A stretch of 64,000 nucleotides of DNA, taken from positions 1,178,001 to 1,242,000 of the forward strand of contig NZ_JAPEOZ010000001.1 in NCBI RefSeq assembly GCF_026340655.1, given 5' to 3'. The DNA comes from Streptomyces sp. NBC_01275. GTDB taxonomy: Bacteria > Actinomycetota > Actinomycetes > Streptomycetales > Streptomycetaceae. This document shows, in pieces, positions 1 through 9,486 of the stretch; the first letter of the stretch is position 1, and the number at the start of each line of letters is the position of its first letter. The position numbers and the translations under genes were made by a program. The notes beneath the pieces are model-generated. The model did no database searches. It saw nothing but the letters and a program-made list of their open reading frames with translations, and was not told the DNA's origin.

Positions 1-2
1 CG

Positions 3-353
3 ACGCCGGCCGCCAAGGCGCTGCAGGTCGCGGCGTCCAAAAAGGGCTCGGCGTACAAATGGGGGGCCACCGGTCCGAAGAGGTTCGACTGCTCCGGGCT
101 CACGCTCTACTCGTACAAGAAGGCGGGCAAGAGCCTCCCGCGGACCGCGGCTCAGCAGTACAACAAGACCCGTCACATCTCGGCGTCGACCCGCAAGGCC
201 GGCGACCTGGTGTTCTTCCACTCCGGGTCGAACGTGTACCACGTCGGGATCTACGCCGGTGGGGGCAAGATCTGGCACTCCCCGAAGACCGGGGACGTGG
301 TGAAGCTGCAGAAGATCTGGACCAAGAGCGTCTGGTACGGCCGGGTGCGTTGA
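3..353 (+). CDS. NlpC/P60 family cell-wall hydrolase, C-terminal part (5' end outside window)
   Basis: This is the last 116 residues of a gene that enters from the left edge. The visible part is an NlpC/P60 papain-like domain, which in this family cleaves peptidoglycan stem peptides outside the membrane. The catalytic cysteine is in FDCSG (fragment residue 30). The expected His follows in YHVGIY, and the domain runs to the stop codon at 351-353. In Streptomyces such domains usually sit behind a signal peptide and a coiled-coil or SH3 region, which would lie outside this window. The call is sure for the domain and silent about the N terminus. Confidence 0.9.
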   Translation, partial: TPAAKALQVAASKKGSAYKWGATGPKRFDCSGLTLYSYKKAGKSLPRTAAQQYNKTRHISASTRKAGDLVFFHSGSNVYHVGIYAGGGKIWHSPKTGDVVKLQKIWTKSVWYGRVR

Positions 354-403
354 TCGTCCCGGCTCGGTCTTCCCGGGGCGGTGACGGCGTCCCTGACGCG
401 CCG

Positions 404-1000
404 TCACCGCCCCGGGAGCTCGCCCTCCAGCGGGACCGCCACGGCCCCGGCCACGGGCGCTCCCGGCACGGGCGCTCCCGGCACGGGCACTCCGCTCACC
501 GGCACCCCCGCCACGGGCACTCCGCTCACCGGCATCCCGCTCACCGGCACCCCCGCCACCGCCCCTGCCGCCGGCTCCGCCGGGACGGTCCACGGGAGCT
601 GGACGAGGACCGTCTTGCCGCCCTCCCGGGTGGGCCGCACTCTCAGCTTGCCGCCGCACTCCGCGGTCAGCCAGCGAATGATCACCATGCCTCGGCCGTT
701 GTCCTGCTGGACGGCGGCCGGCAGTCGTTTGGGGAAGCGCGGATGGCTGTCGGTGACGCCGATGTGCAACTGTTCGTCACGGTCGAGCGCGAGGTCCACC
801 GTGAAGGTAGGCGACTGCCCGAGCGTGTGCTGTACGGCGTTGGTGGCGAGTTCGGAGACGATGAGCCGGACGGTGTCCGCCGCGTCCGAGTCCGCCGGCA
901 GGCCCCATTCGCCGAGGGTGCGGAGCACGAAACCGCGGGCCGTGGAGACCGAGGCGGGATCGCTCGGCAGAGTGACGGATGCTTCCAGGTGGTCTGCCAT
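404..1000 (-). CDS. RsbW/AbaA-like ATP-binding protein (HATPase_c) with repetitive Pro/Val/Gly tail
   Basis: This is a 198-residue GHKL-fold protein of the anti-sigma-factor kinase type. The N-box is ELATNAVQHT (about residues 50-59). The ATP-lid region holds VTDSHP and GRGMVII (about 82-108). Streptomyces has many such stand-alone ATPases; some act as anti-sigma factors or serine kinases and others have no known partner. The first ~140 residues make a complete domain. After them comes a low-complexity tail of about 50 residues built on P-V-x-G units. The gene is divergent from the XRE/DUF397 pair, and this trio is a recurrent arrangement in Streptomyces (as with abaA- and whiJ-like loci). 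The partner protein cannot be read from the sequence. Confidence 0.88.
   Translation of the reverse strand: MADHLEASVTLPSDPASVSTARGFVLRTLGEWGLPADSDAADTVRLIVSELATNAVQHTLGQSPTFTVDLALDRDEQLHIGVTDSHPRFPKRLPAAVQQDNGRGMVIIRWLTAECGGKLRVRPTREGGKTVLVQLPWTVPAEPAAGAVAGVPVSGMPVSGVPVAGVPVSGVPVPGAPVPGAPVAGAVAVPLEGELPGR
448..561. repeat. In-frame short tandem repeats encoding the PVxG tail of the RsbW-like protein
   Basis: Units of about 15 bp, related to GGCACTCCGCTCACC and GGCGCTCCCGGCACG, recur here. They are all in frame with the minus-strand gene and give a tail of PVSGVPVAG-like units. Repeats of this kind tend to vary in copy number between strains. Confidence 0.7.
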
Positions 1001-1128
1001 GGCGACGTCGTCCCTTTCCCACGGGACCGTAGTCCGACACGGTGCGGATGGTTCGAGTACGGTCCCGGACTGGTGCTTCTTCGCCAGACTGCCATTACCG
1101 GGCCGGTCACGGGTGGCGATCCACCAAC

Positions 1129-1176
1129 ATATGCATATATCTGTCGCCCGATGCGGTGAACTCTGCTACGGCAGAG
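1129..1176. promoter_or_regulatory. Palindrome and inverted repeat in the divergent ATPase/XRE intergenic region
   Basis: The 212-bp gap between the divergent genes holds the only AT-rich patch nearby. It contains a 10-bp palindrome, ATATGCATAT (1129-1138), and an inverted repeat, CTCTGC-TACG-GCAGAG (1161-1176). Both lie 38-85 bp before the XRE start. They are reasonable candidates for an autoregulatory operator and promoter, but I see no clear -35/-10 pair. A strong AAGGAG/AAGGAGG purine run precedes the ATG at 1214. Confidence 0.4.
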
Positions 1177-1213
1177 CGTATTTGGACGGCCCGGAAGGAG
1201 TAAGGAGGAGCCC

Positions 1214-2074
1214 ATGCAGCACGGTCCCGCGGTACGCCGCCGAAAACTGGGCGCGGAACTGCGCACGCTGCGCTCCCGGGCGGGGCTCACCAGCGGTGAG
1301 GCGGCCCGCCTCGTGGGCTGGCACCAGTCCAAGGTGAGCCGCATCGAGACGGGCACCAGCGGTACGAAACCAGCCGATGTGCGGTTACTTCTGGACGCCT
1401 ACGGTGTGGCCGATCCGCATCTGCGGGAGCTGATGCTGGCCCTGGCCGGCTCCGACGGCAGTGGCGGACGGGACCACTGGTGGCACGCCTACCGCGGGGT
1501 GCTTCCCCCCGCCTACCGCGACTTCATCAGCCTGGAGTCCCAGGCGAGCGCGATGCGCACCCTCGAGACGACCGTGGTCCCGGGCCTGCTGCAGACTCCC
1601 GCGTACGCGCGCGCGGTGACCCGGGCCGCCGTGGAGGGCATCACCGAGGACCAGCTCGACACGCTGGTCGAGGTGCGGCTGGCCCGCCAGGAGGTGCTGC
1701 GCGGCCGGCCTCCGCTGGAGCTGAACGCGGTGCTGGACGAGGCGGTGCTGCGCCGGGAGGTGGGCGGCCCCGAGGTGATGGCCCGCCAGCTTGACCAGCT
1801 CGTGGAGGCGGCGCGACTGCCCCAAGTACGGCTCCAGGTACTGCCGTTCAGGGCCGGGGCGCATATCGGCCTCACCGGCCCTTTCGTTGTTTTCTCATTT
1901 TCGAGCACTTCTGATCTGGATGTGGTCGTTCTAGACCACTTGACGAGTAGCCTCTACCTCGAACGGAAAGAAGACCTCCAGGCCTACACCGAGGCCTTCG
2001 ACGCCCTCAGGGCGCACGCCCTTTCCACCGAGGAATCACTGGATTACATCGCCGCGATAGCTGACGGCGCGTAA
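1214..2074 (+). CDS. XRE-family regulator with DUF5753 domain (Scr1-like), TTA-containing
   Basis: This is a 286-residue protein. An N-terminal helix-turn-helix (about residues 8-65, with GEAARLVGWHQSKVSRIE) is followed by a DUF5753 domain (about 90-275) typical of Streptomyces and other actinomycetes. Proteins of this family pair with small DUF397 proteins, and the SCO4441/SCO4442 pair has been described as toxin-antitoxin-like. Here the DUF397 gene begins 9 bp downstream. One in-frame TTA codon (1385-1387, codon 58) makes translation depend on the bldA tRNA, so the protein should be made mainly in developing cultures. The start ATG has a strong RBS. Confidence 0.92.
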   Translation: MQHGPAVRRRKLGAELRTLRSRAGLTSGEAARLVGWHQSKVSRIETGTSGTKPADVRLLLDAYGVADPHLRELMLALAGSDGSGGRDHWWHAYRGVLPPAYRDFISLESQASAMRTLETTVVPGLLQTPAYARAVTRAAVEGITEDQLDTLVEVRLARQEVLRGRPPLELNAVLDEAVLRREVGGPEVMARQLDQLVEAARLPQVRLQVLPFRAGAHIGLTGPFVVFSFSSTSDLDVVVLDHLTSSLYLERKEDLQAYTEAFDALRAHALSTEESLDYIAAIADGA

Positions 2075-2083
2075 GGAGGCACC

Positions 2084-2317
2084 ATGTCAGCTCTGCCTCG
2101 GCACGTACTCTCAAGCACCGATCTCCACGATCTCCCTGGCGTGAAGTGGCTGCGCAGCAGCTACAGCACGGGAATGAACAACTGCGTGGAGACGGCCCGG
2201 CCGGCCTCAGGACCCTGGGCCGGCCTGCTCGCCGTACGCGACTCCAAGGACCCGGCCGGGCCCGCCCTGCTCTTCTCCCCCGAGAGCTGGTCGGGCTTCA
2301 CAGCCGCGTTCCACTGA
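2084..2317 (+). CDS. DUF397 small protein, partner of the XRE/DUF5753 regulator
   Basis: This is a 77-residue protein with the DUF397 signature: KWLRSSYSTGMNNCVE near the start, VAVRDSK-like LAVRDSKDPAGP in the middle, and a C-terminal W.GFTAAF. The family is small and confined to actinomycetes. Members are encoded just after XRE/DUF5753 genes and are thought to bind them or act as a mild toxin-like partner. The RBS AAGGAGG lies 6 bp before the ATG, and the two genes are probably cotranscribed. Confidence 0.9.
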   Translation: MSALPRHVLSSTDLHDLPGVKWLRSSYSTGMNNCVETARPASGPWAGLLAVRDSKDPAGPALLFSPESWSGFTAAFH

Positions 2318-2368
2318 CCGCACCGCACCTCAAGCGTCAGAGGCGGTCCACGGCCGTGTCACGCCGAC

Positions 2369-3496
2369 TCATGGTCGCGTTTCGCCGATCACTCGTACAG
2401 CGCGTTCCAGCTCGGCCCCGGAGAGGTCCGCACGGGCGGTCAGCCTGAGGCGGGAGATGCCGTCGGGCACGGAGGGAGGACGGAAGCAGCCCACGGCCAG
2501 GCCTGCCGACCGGCAGTCCGCCGCCCACTGCACGGCCCCCTCCGGGGACGGCGCCCGCACCGAGACGACCGCGGCGTCCGGACGTACCGCTTCCAGACCC
2601 GCGGCCGTCAGCCGTGCGTGCAGCTCGCCCGCCACCGCACGCGCGCGCGGGGCCCTCTGCGGCTCGCGGCGCAGCAGCCGCAGGGCCGCCAGGGCCGCGC
2701 CCGCCGCCGCCGGGGCCAGACCCGTGTCGAAGATGAACGTCCGGGCCGCGTTGACCAGGTGGTCGATCACCCGCGCGGGGCCGAGCACGGCTCCGCCCTG
2801 GCTGCCGAGCGACTTCGACAGCGTGACCGTGACGACGACGTCGTCGGCCCCCGCGAGACCCGCCGCGTAGGCGGCGCCCTGACCGCCGTCGCCGAGCACG
2901 CCGAGCCCGTGGGCGTCGTCGACGACCAGCCCCGCGCCGTGCTCCCGGCAGACGGCCGCGAGGGCGGCCAGCGGAGCCGCGTCGCCGTCGACCGAGAAGA
3001 CCGTGTCGGAGACCGCCACCGCCGGGCCCTCGTGCGTGCCCAGCGCCTTGCGCACGGCGTCCGGGTCGGCGTGGGCGACGACCTGGGTGGCGCCGCGGGC
3101 CAGCCGGCAGCCGTCGATGAGCGAGGCGTGGTTGCCCGCGTCGGAGACGATCAGCGAGCCGTGCGGGGCCAGCGCGGTGACCGCGGCGAGGTTGGCGGCG
3201 TATCCGGAGGAGAAGACCAGGGCCGCCTCGAAGCCGCAGAACTCCGCCAGCTCCCGCTCCAGCTCGCCGTGCAGCTCGGTGGTGCCGGTGACCAGCCGGG
3301 AGCCGGTCGCGCCGCCGCCCCAGGTCCGGGCGGCCCGCGCGGCCCCCTCCTTGACCTCGGGGTGGCGGGCCAGGCCCAGATAGTCGTTGCTCGCGAGGTC
3401 GAGGAGCGGCGAGTCGGCCGGGCGGGGCCGCAGCGTCCGTACGAGCCCCGCGCGGCGGCGCGCGGCCGCCTGCTCGTCGATCCAGCCGAACGCCAT
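2369..3496 (-). CDS. bioF: 8-amino-7-oxononanoate synthase
   Basis: This PLP enzyme of the alpha-oxoamine synthase family condenses pimeloyl-ACP/CoA with L-alanine in the first committed step of biotin-ring assembly. It has 375 residues from the ATG at 3496 (MAFGWIDEQ), the usual length. An upstream in-frame start at 3613 would add a Pro/Ala-rich 39-residue stretch reaching into the promoter region, so I rejected it. The SNDYLGL motif lies near residue 43 and the PLP lysine is in TLSKSLGSQ (about residue 228). The gene is divergent from bioB-bioA-bioD, so the full late pathway from pimeloyl thioester to biotin is present here. Confidence 0.94.
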   Translation of the reverse strand: MAFGWIDEQAAARRRAGLVRTLRPRPADSPLLDLASNDYLGLARHPEVKEGAARAARTWGGGATGSRLVTGTTELHGELERELAEFCGFEAALVFSSGYAANLAAVTALAPHGSLIVSDAGNHASLIDGCRLARGATQVVAHADPDAVRKALGTHEGPAVAVSDTVFSVDGDAAPLAALAAVCREHGAGLVVDDAHGLGVLGDGGQGAAYAAGLAGADDVVVTVTLSKSLGSQGGAVLGPARVIDHLVNAARTFIFDTGLAPAAAGAALAALRLLRREPQRAPRARAVAGELHARLTAAGLEAVRPDAAVVSVRAPSPEGAVQWAADCRSAGLAVGCFRPPSVPDGISRLRLTARADLSGAELERAVRVIGETRP

Positions 3497-3684
3497 GGGG
3501 TCCTCCGGGGCCTGTGCAGGTCGGGCCTGTGCGGGCGCCCGTACAGGCGCCTTTGTAGGTAGCGGACAGACACTAGCGGGCCGATCGCCCACCCACGGTG
3601 TGGCAATACCCACACGTCGAAGCGGGTGTGTTGTGCGATCCCTACCTTGGCCCGAAGCGCTTCCGTAGGACAGGATCGGCTCTC
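3497..3684. promoter_or_regulatory. Divergent bioF/bioB promoter region
   Basis: This 188-bp gap must hold promoters for both arms of the biotin locus. The short inverted repeat CACAC-N10-GTGTG (3611-3630) and a TACCTT hexamer (3643-3648) could be parts of an operator and the bioB -10. A TAGTGT-like -10 for bioF lies on the minus strand near 3570-3576. No BirA-type or clear BioQ-type operator is evident to me. Confidence 0.35.
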
Positions 3685-4881
3685 ATGGACCTGCTGAACA
3701 CGCTGGTGGACAAGGGGCTTCGGCGCGAGCTGCCGACCCGCGAGGAAGCACTGGCCGTCCTGGCCACTTCCGACGACGACGTGCTCGACGTGGTGGCCGC
3801 GGCCGGGAAGGTACGCCGGCACTGGTTCGGGCGACGGGTGAAACTCAACTACCTCGTCAACCTCAAGTCGGGGCTGTGCCCCGAGGACTGCTCCTACTGC
3901 TCCCAGCGGCTCGGCTCCACGGCCGGGATCCTGAAGTACACCTGGCTCAAGCCCGACCAGGCCTCCCAGGCGGCGGCGGCCGGGGTCGCGGGCGGGGCCA
4001 AGCGGGTCTGTCTGGTGGCGTCCGGGCGCGGTCCGACCGACCGTGACGTGGACCGGGTCGCGGGCACCATCAAGGCGATCAAGGACCAGAACGAGGGCGT
4101 CGAGGTGTGCGCCTGTCTGGGCCTGCTCTCCGACGGCCAGGCCGAGCGGCTGCGCGAGGCGGGCGCGGACGCCTACAACCACAACCTGAACACGTCCGAG
4201 TCGACGTACGCGGACATCACGACCACGCACACCTACGCCGACCGGGTGGACACGGTCCAGAAGGCGCACGCGGCCGGTCTGTCGGCCTGCTCGGGGCTGA
4301 TCTCCGGCATGGGCGAGAGCGACGAGGACCTGGTGGACGTGGTCTTCTCGCTGCGCGAGCTGGACCCGGACTCCGTTCCGGTGAACTTCCTGATCCCGAT
4401 GGAGGGCACCCCGCTCGCCACCGAGTGGAACCTCACCCCGCAGCGCTGTCTGCGCATCCTGGCGATGGTCCGGTTCGTGTGCCCGGACGTCGAGGTGCGC
4501 ATCGCGGGCGGCCGCGAGGTCCATCTGCGCACGCTCCAGCCGCTGGCCCTGCACCTGGCCAACTCCATCTTCCTCGGCGACTACCTCACCAGCGAGGGCC
4601 AGGCCGGCCAGGCCGACCTGGAGATGATCGCGGACGCCGGCTTCGAGGTGGAGGGCGCGGGCGAGGTGACCCTCCCGCAGCACCGGGCGACGGCGGTCGG
4701 CGGCGGCTGCGGCTCCCACGCCGAGGCCGGCTGCGGGTCGCACGAAGGCGCCGGGTGCGGATCCCACGAGGGGGCCGGAGTCTGCGGATCCGCTTCCGTG
4801 CCGCAGGTCAACGAGGTGCGGACGGACCTCGTCGCCGTACGCCGTCGGGGCGCCGGGACGGATCTCGCGCCCAATGCCTGA
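3685..4881 (+). CDS. bioB: Biotin synthase, with Cys/His-rich C-terminal repeats
   Basis: This radical SAM enzyme inserts sulfur into dethiobiotin. The CxxxCxxC cluster motif is Cys65, Cys69 and Cys72 (in [12 protein letters not shown]). The protein has 398 residues from the ATG at 3685. The longer reading from 3598 would start inside the promoter region. After the conserved barrel, residues about 338-372 contain three GCGSH units with AEA/EGA spacers and then VCGS. This Cys- and His-rich extension is not part of the E. coli enzyme and could bind metal. The stop overlaps the bioA start by 8 bp, so the two are translationally coupled. Confidence 0.95.
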   Translation: MDLLNTLVDKGLRRELPTREEALAVLATSDDDVLDVVAAAGKVRRHWFGRRVKLNYLVNLKSGLCPEDCSYCSQRLGSTAGILKYTWLKPDQASQAAAAGVAGGAKRVCLVASGRGPTDRDVDRVAGTIKAIKDQNEGVEVCACLGLLSDGQAERLREAGADAYNHNLNTSESTYADITTTHTYADRVDTVQKAHAAGLSACSGLISGMGESDEDLVDVVFSLRELDPDSVPVNFLIPMEGTPLATEWNLTPQRCLRILAMVRFVCPDVEVRIAGGREVHLRTLQPLALHLANSIFLGDYLTSEGQAGQADLEMIADAGFEVEGAGEVTLPQHRATAVGGGCGSHAEAGCGSHEGAGCGSHEGAGVCGSASVPQVNEVRTDLVAVRRRGAGTDLAPNA

Positions 4882-6163
4882 CCCGACCGGCCTGCCCGTC
4901 GCCGAACTGCTGGAGCTGGACCGGCGGCACGTCTGGCATCCGTACGGCCCGATGCCCGGCCGGGTCGACCCGCTCGTCGTGGAGTCGGCGAGCGGGGTCC
5001 GGCTGAGGCTCGCGGACGGCTCGGGCGAGCTGGTCGACGGGATGTCGTCCTGGTGGTCGGCGATCCACGGCTACAACCACCCCGTGCTCAACGAGGCCGC
5101 GAGCGAGCAGCTCGGCCGGATGAGCCACGTGATGTTCGGCGGGCTCACCCACGAGCCCGCCGTACGGCTGGCGAAGCACCTTGTCGACATGTCGCCCGAG
5201 GGTCTGGAGCACGTCTTCCTCGCCGACTCGGGGTCGGTGTCGGTCGAGGTCGCGGTGAAGATGTGCCTGCAGTACTGGCGCTCGCTGGGCCGCCCGTCGA
5301 AACAGCGCCTGCTGACCTGGCGCGGCGGCTACCACGGCGACACCTGGCAGCCGATGTCCGTGTGCGATCCCGAGGGCGGGATGCACGACCTGTGGACCGG
5401 CGTCCTGCCCCGCCAGCTCTTCGTCGGCCCGCCTCCGGTCGCCTACGAGGAGGCGTACGCCGATGAGCTGCGCGCGGCGATCGAGCGGCACGCCGACGAA
5501 CTGGCCGCGGTGATCGTGGAGCCGGTGGTGCAGGGCGCGGGCGGGATGCGGTTCCACTCCCCCGCGTATCTGCGGGTGCTGCGCGAGGCGTGCGACGCCC
5601 ACGACGTGCTGCTGGTGTTCGACGAGATCGCCACCGGCTTCGGGCGCACCGGCGCGCTGTTCGCGGCGGAGCACGCGGCGGTGACGCCGGACGTGATGTG
5701 CGTGGGCAAGGCGCTGACCGGCGGCTATCTGACGATGGCGGCGACGCTGTGCACCTCCCGGGTGGCGAGCGGCATCTCGCGGGGCGAGGTGCCGGTCCTC
5801 GCCCACGGCCCGACGTTCATGGGCAATCCGCTGGCCGCGTCCGTCGCCTGCGCCTCGATCGAGCTGCTGCTCGGCCAGGACTGGCTCGCGGAGGTCAAAC
5901 GGATCGAGGCGGGACTGCGGGAGGGGCTGGCTCCGGCCGCCGACCTCCCCGGCGTCCAGGACGTCCGCGTCCTCGGCGCGATCGGGGTCGTCCAGCTCGA
6001 CCACGCCGTGGACATGCGGGCGGCCACGGCGGCCGCCGTGCGGGAGGGCGTCTGGCTGCGCCCCTTCCGCGACCTGGTCTACACGATGCCGCCGTACGTC
6101 ACCGGCGACGCAGACGTGGCACGGATCGCGCGCGCGGTGTGCGCGGCGGCGCGGGAGGGATGA
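4874..6163 (+). CDS. bioA: Adenosylmethionine-8-amino-7-oxononanoate aminotransferase
   Basis: This class III PLP aminotransferase converts 8-amino-7-oxononanoate to 7,8-diaminononanoate, with SAM as amino donor. It has 429 residues. The N-terminal HVWHPYGPM motif is typical of Bio[12 protein letters not shown] lies near residue 60, [11 protein letters not shown] near 250, and the PLP lysine is K279 in GKALTGGYL. The gene overlaps bioB at its start. Its stop codon shares bases with the first possible bioD ATG, giving a tightly coupled bioBAD operon. Confidence 0.95.
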   Translation: MPDPTGLPVAELLELDRRHVWHPYGPMPGRVDPLVVESASGVRLRLADGSGELVDGMSSWWSAIHGYNHPVLNEAASEQLGRMSHVMFGGLTHEPAVRLAKHLVDMSPEGLEHVFLADSGSVSVEVAVKMCLQYWRSLGRPSKQRLLTWRGGYHGDTWQPMSVCDPEGGMHDLWTGVLPRQLFVGPPPVAYEEAYADELRAAIERHADELAAVIVEPVVQGAGGMRFHSPAYLRVLREACDAHDVLLVFDEIATGFGRTGALFAAEHAAVTPDVMCVGKALTGGYLTMAATLCTSRVASGISRGEVPVLAHGPTFMGNPLAASVACASIELLLGQDWLAEVKRIEAGLREGLAPAADLPGVQDVRVLGAIGVVQLDHAVDMRAATAAAVREGVWLRPFRDLVYTMPPYVTGDADVARIARAVCAAAREG

Positions 6164-6165
6164 GC

Positions 6166-6876
6166 ATGCCGATCCTGGTGATCACGGGGACGGGCACGGA
6201 GGTCGGCAAGACCGTCACGACCGCGGCCGTCGCCGCCTGCGCGCTCGCGGCGGGCCGGTCGGTGGCCGTCCTGAAGGCCGCGCAGACCGGCGTACGGCCG
6301 GACGAGCGCGGGGACGCGGACGAGGTCGCGCGCCTCGCCGGTCCGCTCACCACGGCCGAACTCGCCCGCTTTCCCGAGCCGTTGGCCCCCGCGACGGCGG
6401 CACGACGGGCCGGGATGACGCCGGTGCGGCCCTGCGACGTGGCGGAGGCGGCCCAGAAGCTGGCGGCGGAGCACGACCTGGTGCTCGTCGAGGGGGCGGG
6501 CGGACTGCTCGTACGGTTCGACGAGGCGGGCGGGACACTGGCCGACGCGGCGGAGCTGCTGCGGGCGCCGGTGCTGGTGGTGGCCTCGGCGGGACTGGGC
6601 ACGCTGAACACCACGGAACTGACGGCCCGTGAACTGCGGTCGCGAGGGGTGGAGTTGCTGGGCGTCGTCATCGGCGGCTGGCCCGACTTCCCCGATCTCG
6701 CGATGCGTTGCAATGTCACGGACCTGCCCGACGTCGCCGGCGCCCCGCTGCTGGGTGCGCTGCCGATGGGCGTCGGAGCGCTCGCGCCCGCCGACTTCCG
6801 GACGGCGGCCCCCGGTTGGCTGGCGGCACGGCTGGACGGTACGTGGGAGGCGGAGGCGTTCCGAACGGCTCTGTAG
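6166..6876 (+). CDS. bioD: Dethiobiotin synthetase
   Basis: This ATP-dependent enzyme closes the ureido ring of dethiobiotin. The P-loop is GTGTEVGKT at residues 7-15, and VEGAGGLLV lies near residue 108. Two starts are possible: ATG 6160, which overlaps the bioA stop as ATGA, and ATG 6166, which has GGAGG at 6154-6158 with 7-bp spacing. I chose 6166 (236 residues). The gene is convergent with the next one, with only 2 bp between stop codons, so a terminator is not visible between them. Confidence 0.93.
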   Translation: MPILVITGTGTEVGKTVTTAAVAACALAAGRSVAVLKAAQTGVRPDERGDADEVARLAGPLTTAELARFPEPLAPATAARRAGMTPVRPCDVAEAAQKLAAEHDLVLVEGAGGLLVRFDEAGGTLADAAELLRAPVLVVASAGLGTLNTTELTARELRSRGVELLGVVIGGWPDFPDLAMRCNVTDLPDVAGAPLLGALPMGVGALAPADFRTAAPGWLAARLDGTWEAEAFRTAL

Positions 6877-6878
6877 CC

Positions 6879-9371
6879 TCAGCCGCCGTCGTCCTCCGCC
6901 AGCAGGCGCACGAGTTCGATGCGGGAGCGGATGCCCAGGCGGGTGAAGACGCCGCGGAGGTGGTGGTCGATGGTACGGGGGCTGAGGGCGAGGCGGGCGG
7001 CGATCTCACGGTTCGTGGCGCCGTCGGCGGCCATACGGCTGACCAGGAGCTGTTGCGCGGTCAGTTGAGCGGTAGGGCGCTCGCGGCCGCGCGCGGGCGC
7101 GGCGGGAGCTCCTAGGGCGCGGAGTTCCGCACGGGCGCCCTCCGCGTGGTGCGGGGCGCCGAACGACTCGAACGCCTCCAGGGCGCTGTGCAGCCGGTCG
7201 CGGGCCTCGGCGCGTTGCCGCAGCCTGCGCAGCGCGCTGCCGAACAGCAGCTCCGTGCGGGCCCGTTCGAAGGCGCGGGTCCCGTCGGCGTGCAGGTCGA
7301 GGGCGGTGCGGTAGTGCTCGACGGCGTCGGCGCCCGGGGTGAGCAGGGCCCGGCAGCGGGCGCTGAGGGCCAGATCGTCGGGGCTGCGCACGGCGCGGGC
7401 CCAGCGGTCGTAGTCGGCGTGCGCGGCCCGGGCGACACGGGTGTCGCCCGCGCGGGCCGCGGCCTCGACGTAGTGCGGGGTGGCCAGGTGCCGGATGGCC
7501 CGGTGTCCGTGGCCGGGGCCGAAGGCGGCCAGGGCACGCAGCCGGGCCGCCGCCGCGCCGAACCGGCCGGCGCCCAGGTCGAGGAAGGCGAGCGCCCACT
7601 GCGCGAGGGCGGCGGGCAGGCCCAGGCCGTGGGCCAGGGCGTAGGAGCGGGCGGCCGCGGCGCGCGCCCGGCACAGGTCGGCGTCGCCGGTGACCGCGGC
7701 GAACATCGCGAGGGCGGCCTGCAGATGGCAGGCGCCGTTGTCCTGCCCGGTGGTGTACGCCTGCCGGAGGGCGTCCAGCGCGGCGGCCTCGGCGGCGTGC
7801 GGGCGGCCGGTCCAGAAGTCGGCGTAGGCGCGGAACTCCATGGCCTGGGAGACGGTGGCCGTGATGCCCCGGGCGCGGGCAGCGGCGGCGGCCCGGAGGG
7901 TGGCCGTGGCGGCGCGGGTGTGGTCGCCGAGCATCAGGGCGGCGATGCCCGCGTGGAGGAGGAGGGTGGGGTCGCCACCGGGACCGCAGCGCCCGGCGGT
8001 CGCCTCCAGCAGGTCGCGCGCGTCCTCGTACCGCCCGTCGACGGCCGCGGCGATCCCGCCCAGCGCCCCCGGCGGCACGACCCCCAGCCTCCGTGCGACG
8101 AGCACCGCCTCACGACATCGCCGCAGGTCACCCGTGTAGACGGCGGCTTCGGTGGCACGGGCGAGAAGATGGGAGGCGGTGTCGGTGGGGTCGGTGGGGA
8201 GGGAGCGGGGAGAGGCTTCGCCGACCGCGCCCGGGAGGGGACGGCCGGAGGGCCGCCCGGCGGCGCCGGCGGGCGCCGGGCCGGAGGACTCCCCTGCGGC
8301 GCGGACGACCACCGGGCCGTCGGACGGCCCCGCGGCACCGGCAGACGCCCGGCCGCCAGAAGCCCTGCCGGAGGGCGGCTCGACGGAAGTCGTGCCGCCG
8401 GAGGACAGCTCGGCGGAGGGCGCCCCGCCGGAGGGCGGCTCGGCAGCGATTTCCTCCGCTTCCTCCCCCGCCTCCGCCCCCGCGCGCGCCTCCGCACGCG
8501 CCGCCCGTACCGCCCCCGCCAGCAGCGCGTCGAACGCCTCCCCCGCGTGTCCCGTCCGCAGGGCGAGGACGCCGCTCAGGGCGGGTACGTCCGTGCGGGC
8601 GGCGAGGTCACGGGCGCGGTCGCCGTCGCCGGAGTGCCAGGCGTCGGCGGCGGCGCGGGCGAGGAGGCGGGCGCGTTCGCGGGCGTCCGGGGAGAGCTCG
8701 GCGGCGCGTTCGACGAGGGCGGCGGACAGGGCCGGGTCGCCGGCCGCGCGGGCCTGCGCAGCCGCGGCCGTCAGTTCGGCCGCGAGCCGAGCGCTGGGGC
8801 CGAGCGCGCCCGCGCCCCGGTGCCAGGACCGCCGGGGCGTCTCGGCCTGGTCGTGCAGGACGCGGGCCAGCAGCCGGTGGACGTCGCGCCGGTCGGCCGG
8901 CGTCGCCGTCTCGTGGACGGCGATCCGGGTCCAGGCGTCCCGGAAGCAGACCCCGCCCGCCGTGGCGTACGCGATCCCGGCCGCCTCGGCGGCTTCCAGG
9001 GGCCGGGTGTCGAGCCGGGCGGCGGCGACGGCGCGCAGGAAGGCGTGCGTGGCCACCGGGTACTGGTCGGCGGCCGCGAGCAGAAGCAGCAGCCGGGTGT
9101 CGTCCGGCAGGGCGCGGATCTCCCCGCGGTAGGCGCGCAGCAGGCCGGGGGCCAGAGTCGCGGGCTCCGTCGGCAGCGGGTCCAGGCCGGACGCCTGACG
9201 TTCGGTCAGCCGCGCCGCGAGTTCGGCGGCCGCGCGCGGATCGCCGTATACGAGTCGCAGGACGCGCACGCGGACGCCTTCGGGGAGGGCCGAGGCCGGA
9301 CGCGGGCACGCGTCCGGGTGCGTCGGTGGCGAAGTGCCGCCGAGAGGTGGGGGGTTCACCGGGGTCACCAC
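6879..9371 (-). CDS. LuxR-family regulator of LAL-like build, no visible P-loop
   Basis: This 830-residue protein ends in a LuxR helix-turn-helix (about residues 770-828, with [22 protein letters not shown]). The middle (about 190-760) is Ala-rich alpha-helical repeat resembling the TPR-like region of LAL regulators. LAL proteins usually begin with an AAA-type ATPase carrying GxxGxGKT. Here I find neither Walker A nor Walker B; the N terminus ([21 protein letters not shown]) looks like the part that normally follows the nucleotide-binding core. A low-complexity Pro/Ser/Gly stretch (about 300-395) interrupts the helices. It may be a shortened LAL or a distinct subfamily. Its target is unknown. 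Confidence 0.8.
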   Translation of the reverse strand: MVTPVNPPPLGGTSPPTHPDACPRPASALPEGVRVRVLRLVYGDPRAAAELAARLTERQASGLDPLPTEPATLAPGLLRAYRGEIRALPDDTRLLLLLAAADQYPVATHAFLRAVAAARLDTRPLEAAEAAGIAYATAGGVCFRDAWTRIAVHETATPADRRDVHRLLARVLHDQAETPRRSWHRGAGALGPSARLAAELTAAAAQARAAGDPALSAALVERAAELSPDARERARLLARAAADAWHSGDGDRARDLAARTDVPALSGVLALRTGHAGEAFDALLAGAVRAARAEARAGAEAGEEAEEIAAEPPSGGAPSAELSSGGTTSVEPPSGRASGGRASAGAAGPSDGPVVVRAAGESSGPAPAGAAGRPSGRPLPGAVGEASPRSLPTDPTDTASHLLARATEAAVYTGDLRRCREAVLVARRLGVVPPGALGGIAAAVDGRYEDARDLLEATAGRCGPGGDPTLLLHAGIAALMLGDHTRAATATLRAAAAARARGITATVSQAMEFRAYADFWTGRPHAAEAAALDALRQAYTTGQDNGACHLQAALAMFAAVTGDADLCRARAAAARSYALAHGLGLPAALAQWALAFLDLGAGRFGAAAARLRALAAFGPGHGHRAIRHLATPHYVEAAARAGDTRVARAAHADYDRWARAVRSPDDLALSARCRALLTPGADAVEHYRTALDLHADGTRAFERARTELLFGSALRRLRQRAEARDRLHSALEAFESFGAPHHAEGARAELRALGAPAAPARGRERPTAQLTAQQLLVSRMAADGATNREIAARLALSPRTIDHHLRGVFTRLGIRSRIELVRLLAEDDGG

Positions 9372-9380
9372 ACAGATGAC

Positions 9381-9407
9381 GTTACTGGCGGGTTACTTGA
9401 ACAGTAA
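9381..9407. promoter_or_regulatory. Repeated GTTACT elements between the LuxR gene and the lipase
   Basis: GTTACT occurs at 9381-9386 and 9392-9397, 11 bp apart. The second copy is also the left arm of the inverted repeat TTACT-TGAAC-AGTAA (9393-9407). The cluster lies 80 bp before the lipase start and just upstream of the LuxR-family start. It is a candidate operator/promoter for either gene. The binding protein is unknown. Confidence 0.4.
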
Positions 9408-9486
9408 AGACCGGCGATTCCACCGATGCGCCGCGCGTAGACCCGACCGGACACTCCTGGCAACCCCACCCGTTTCAGGAGGCATC

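Noticed and set aside
3497..3613. Longer bioF start at 3613
   Set aside because: It would add a Pro/Ala-rich segment unlike BioF proteins and would leave little room for the divergent promoters.
7146..9407. Plus-strand open frame opposite the LAL-like regulator
   Set aside because: Gly/Arg-rich shadow frame. The minus strand has a LuxR helix-turn-helix and helical repeats.
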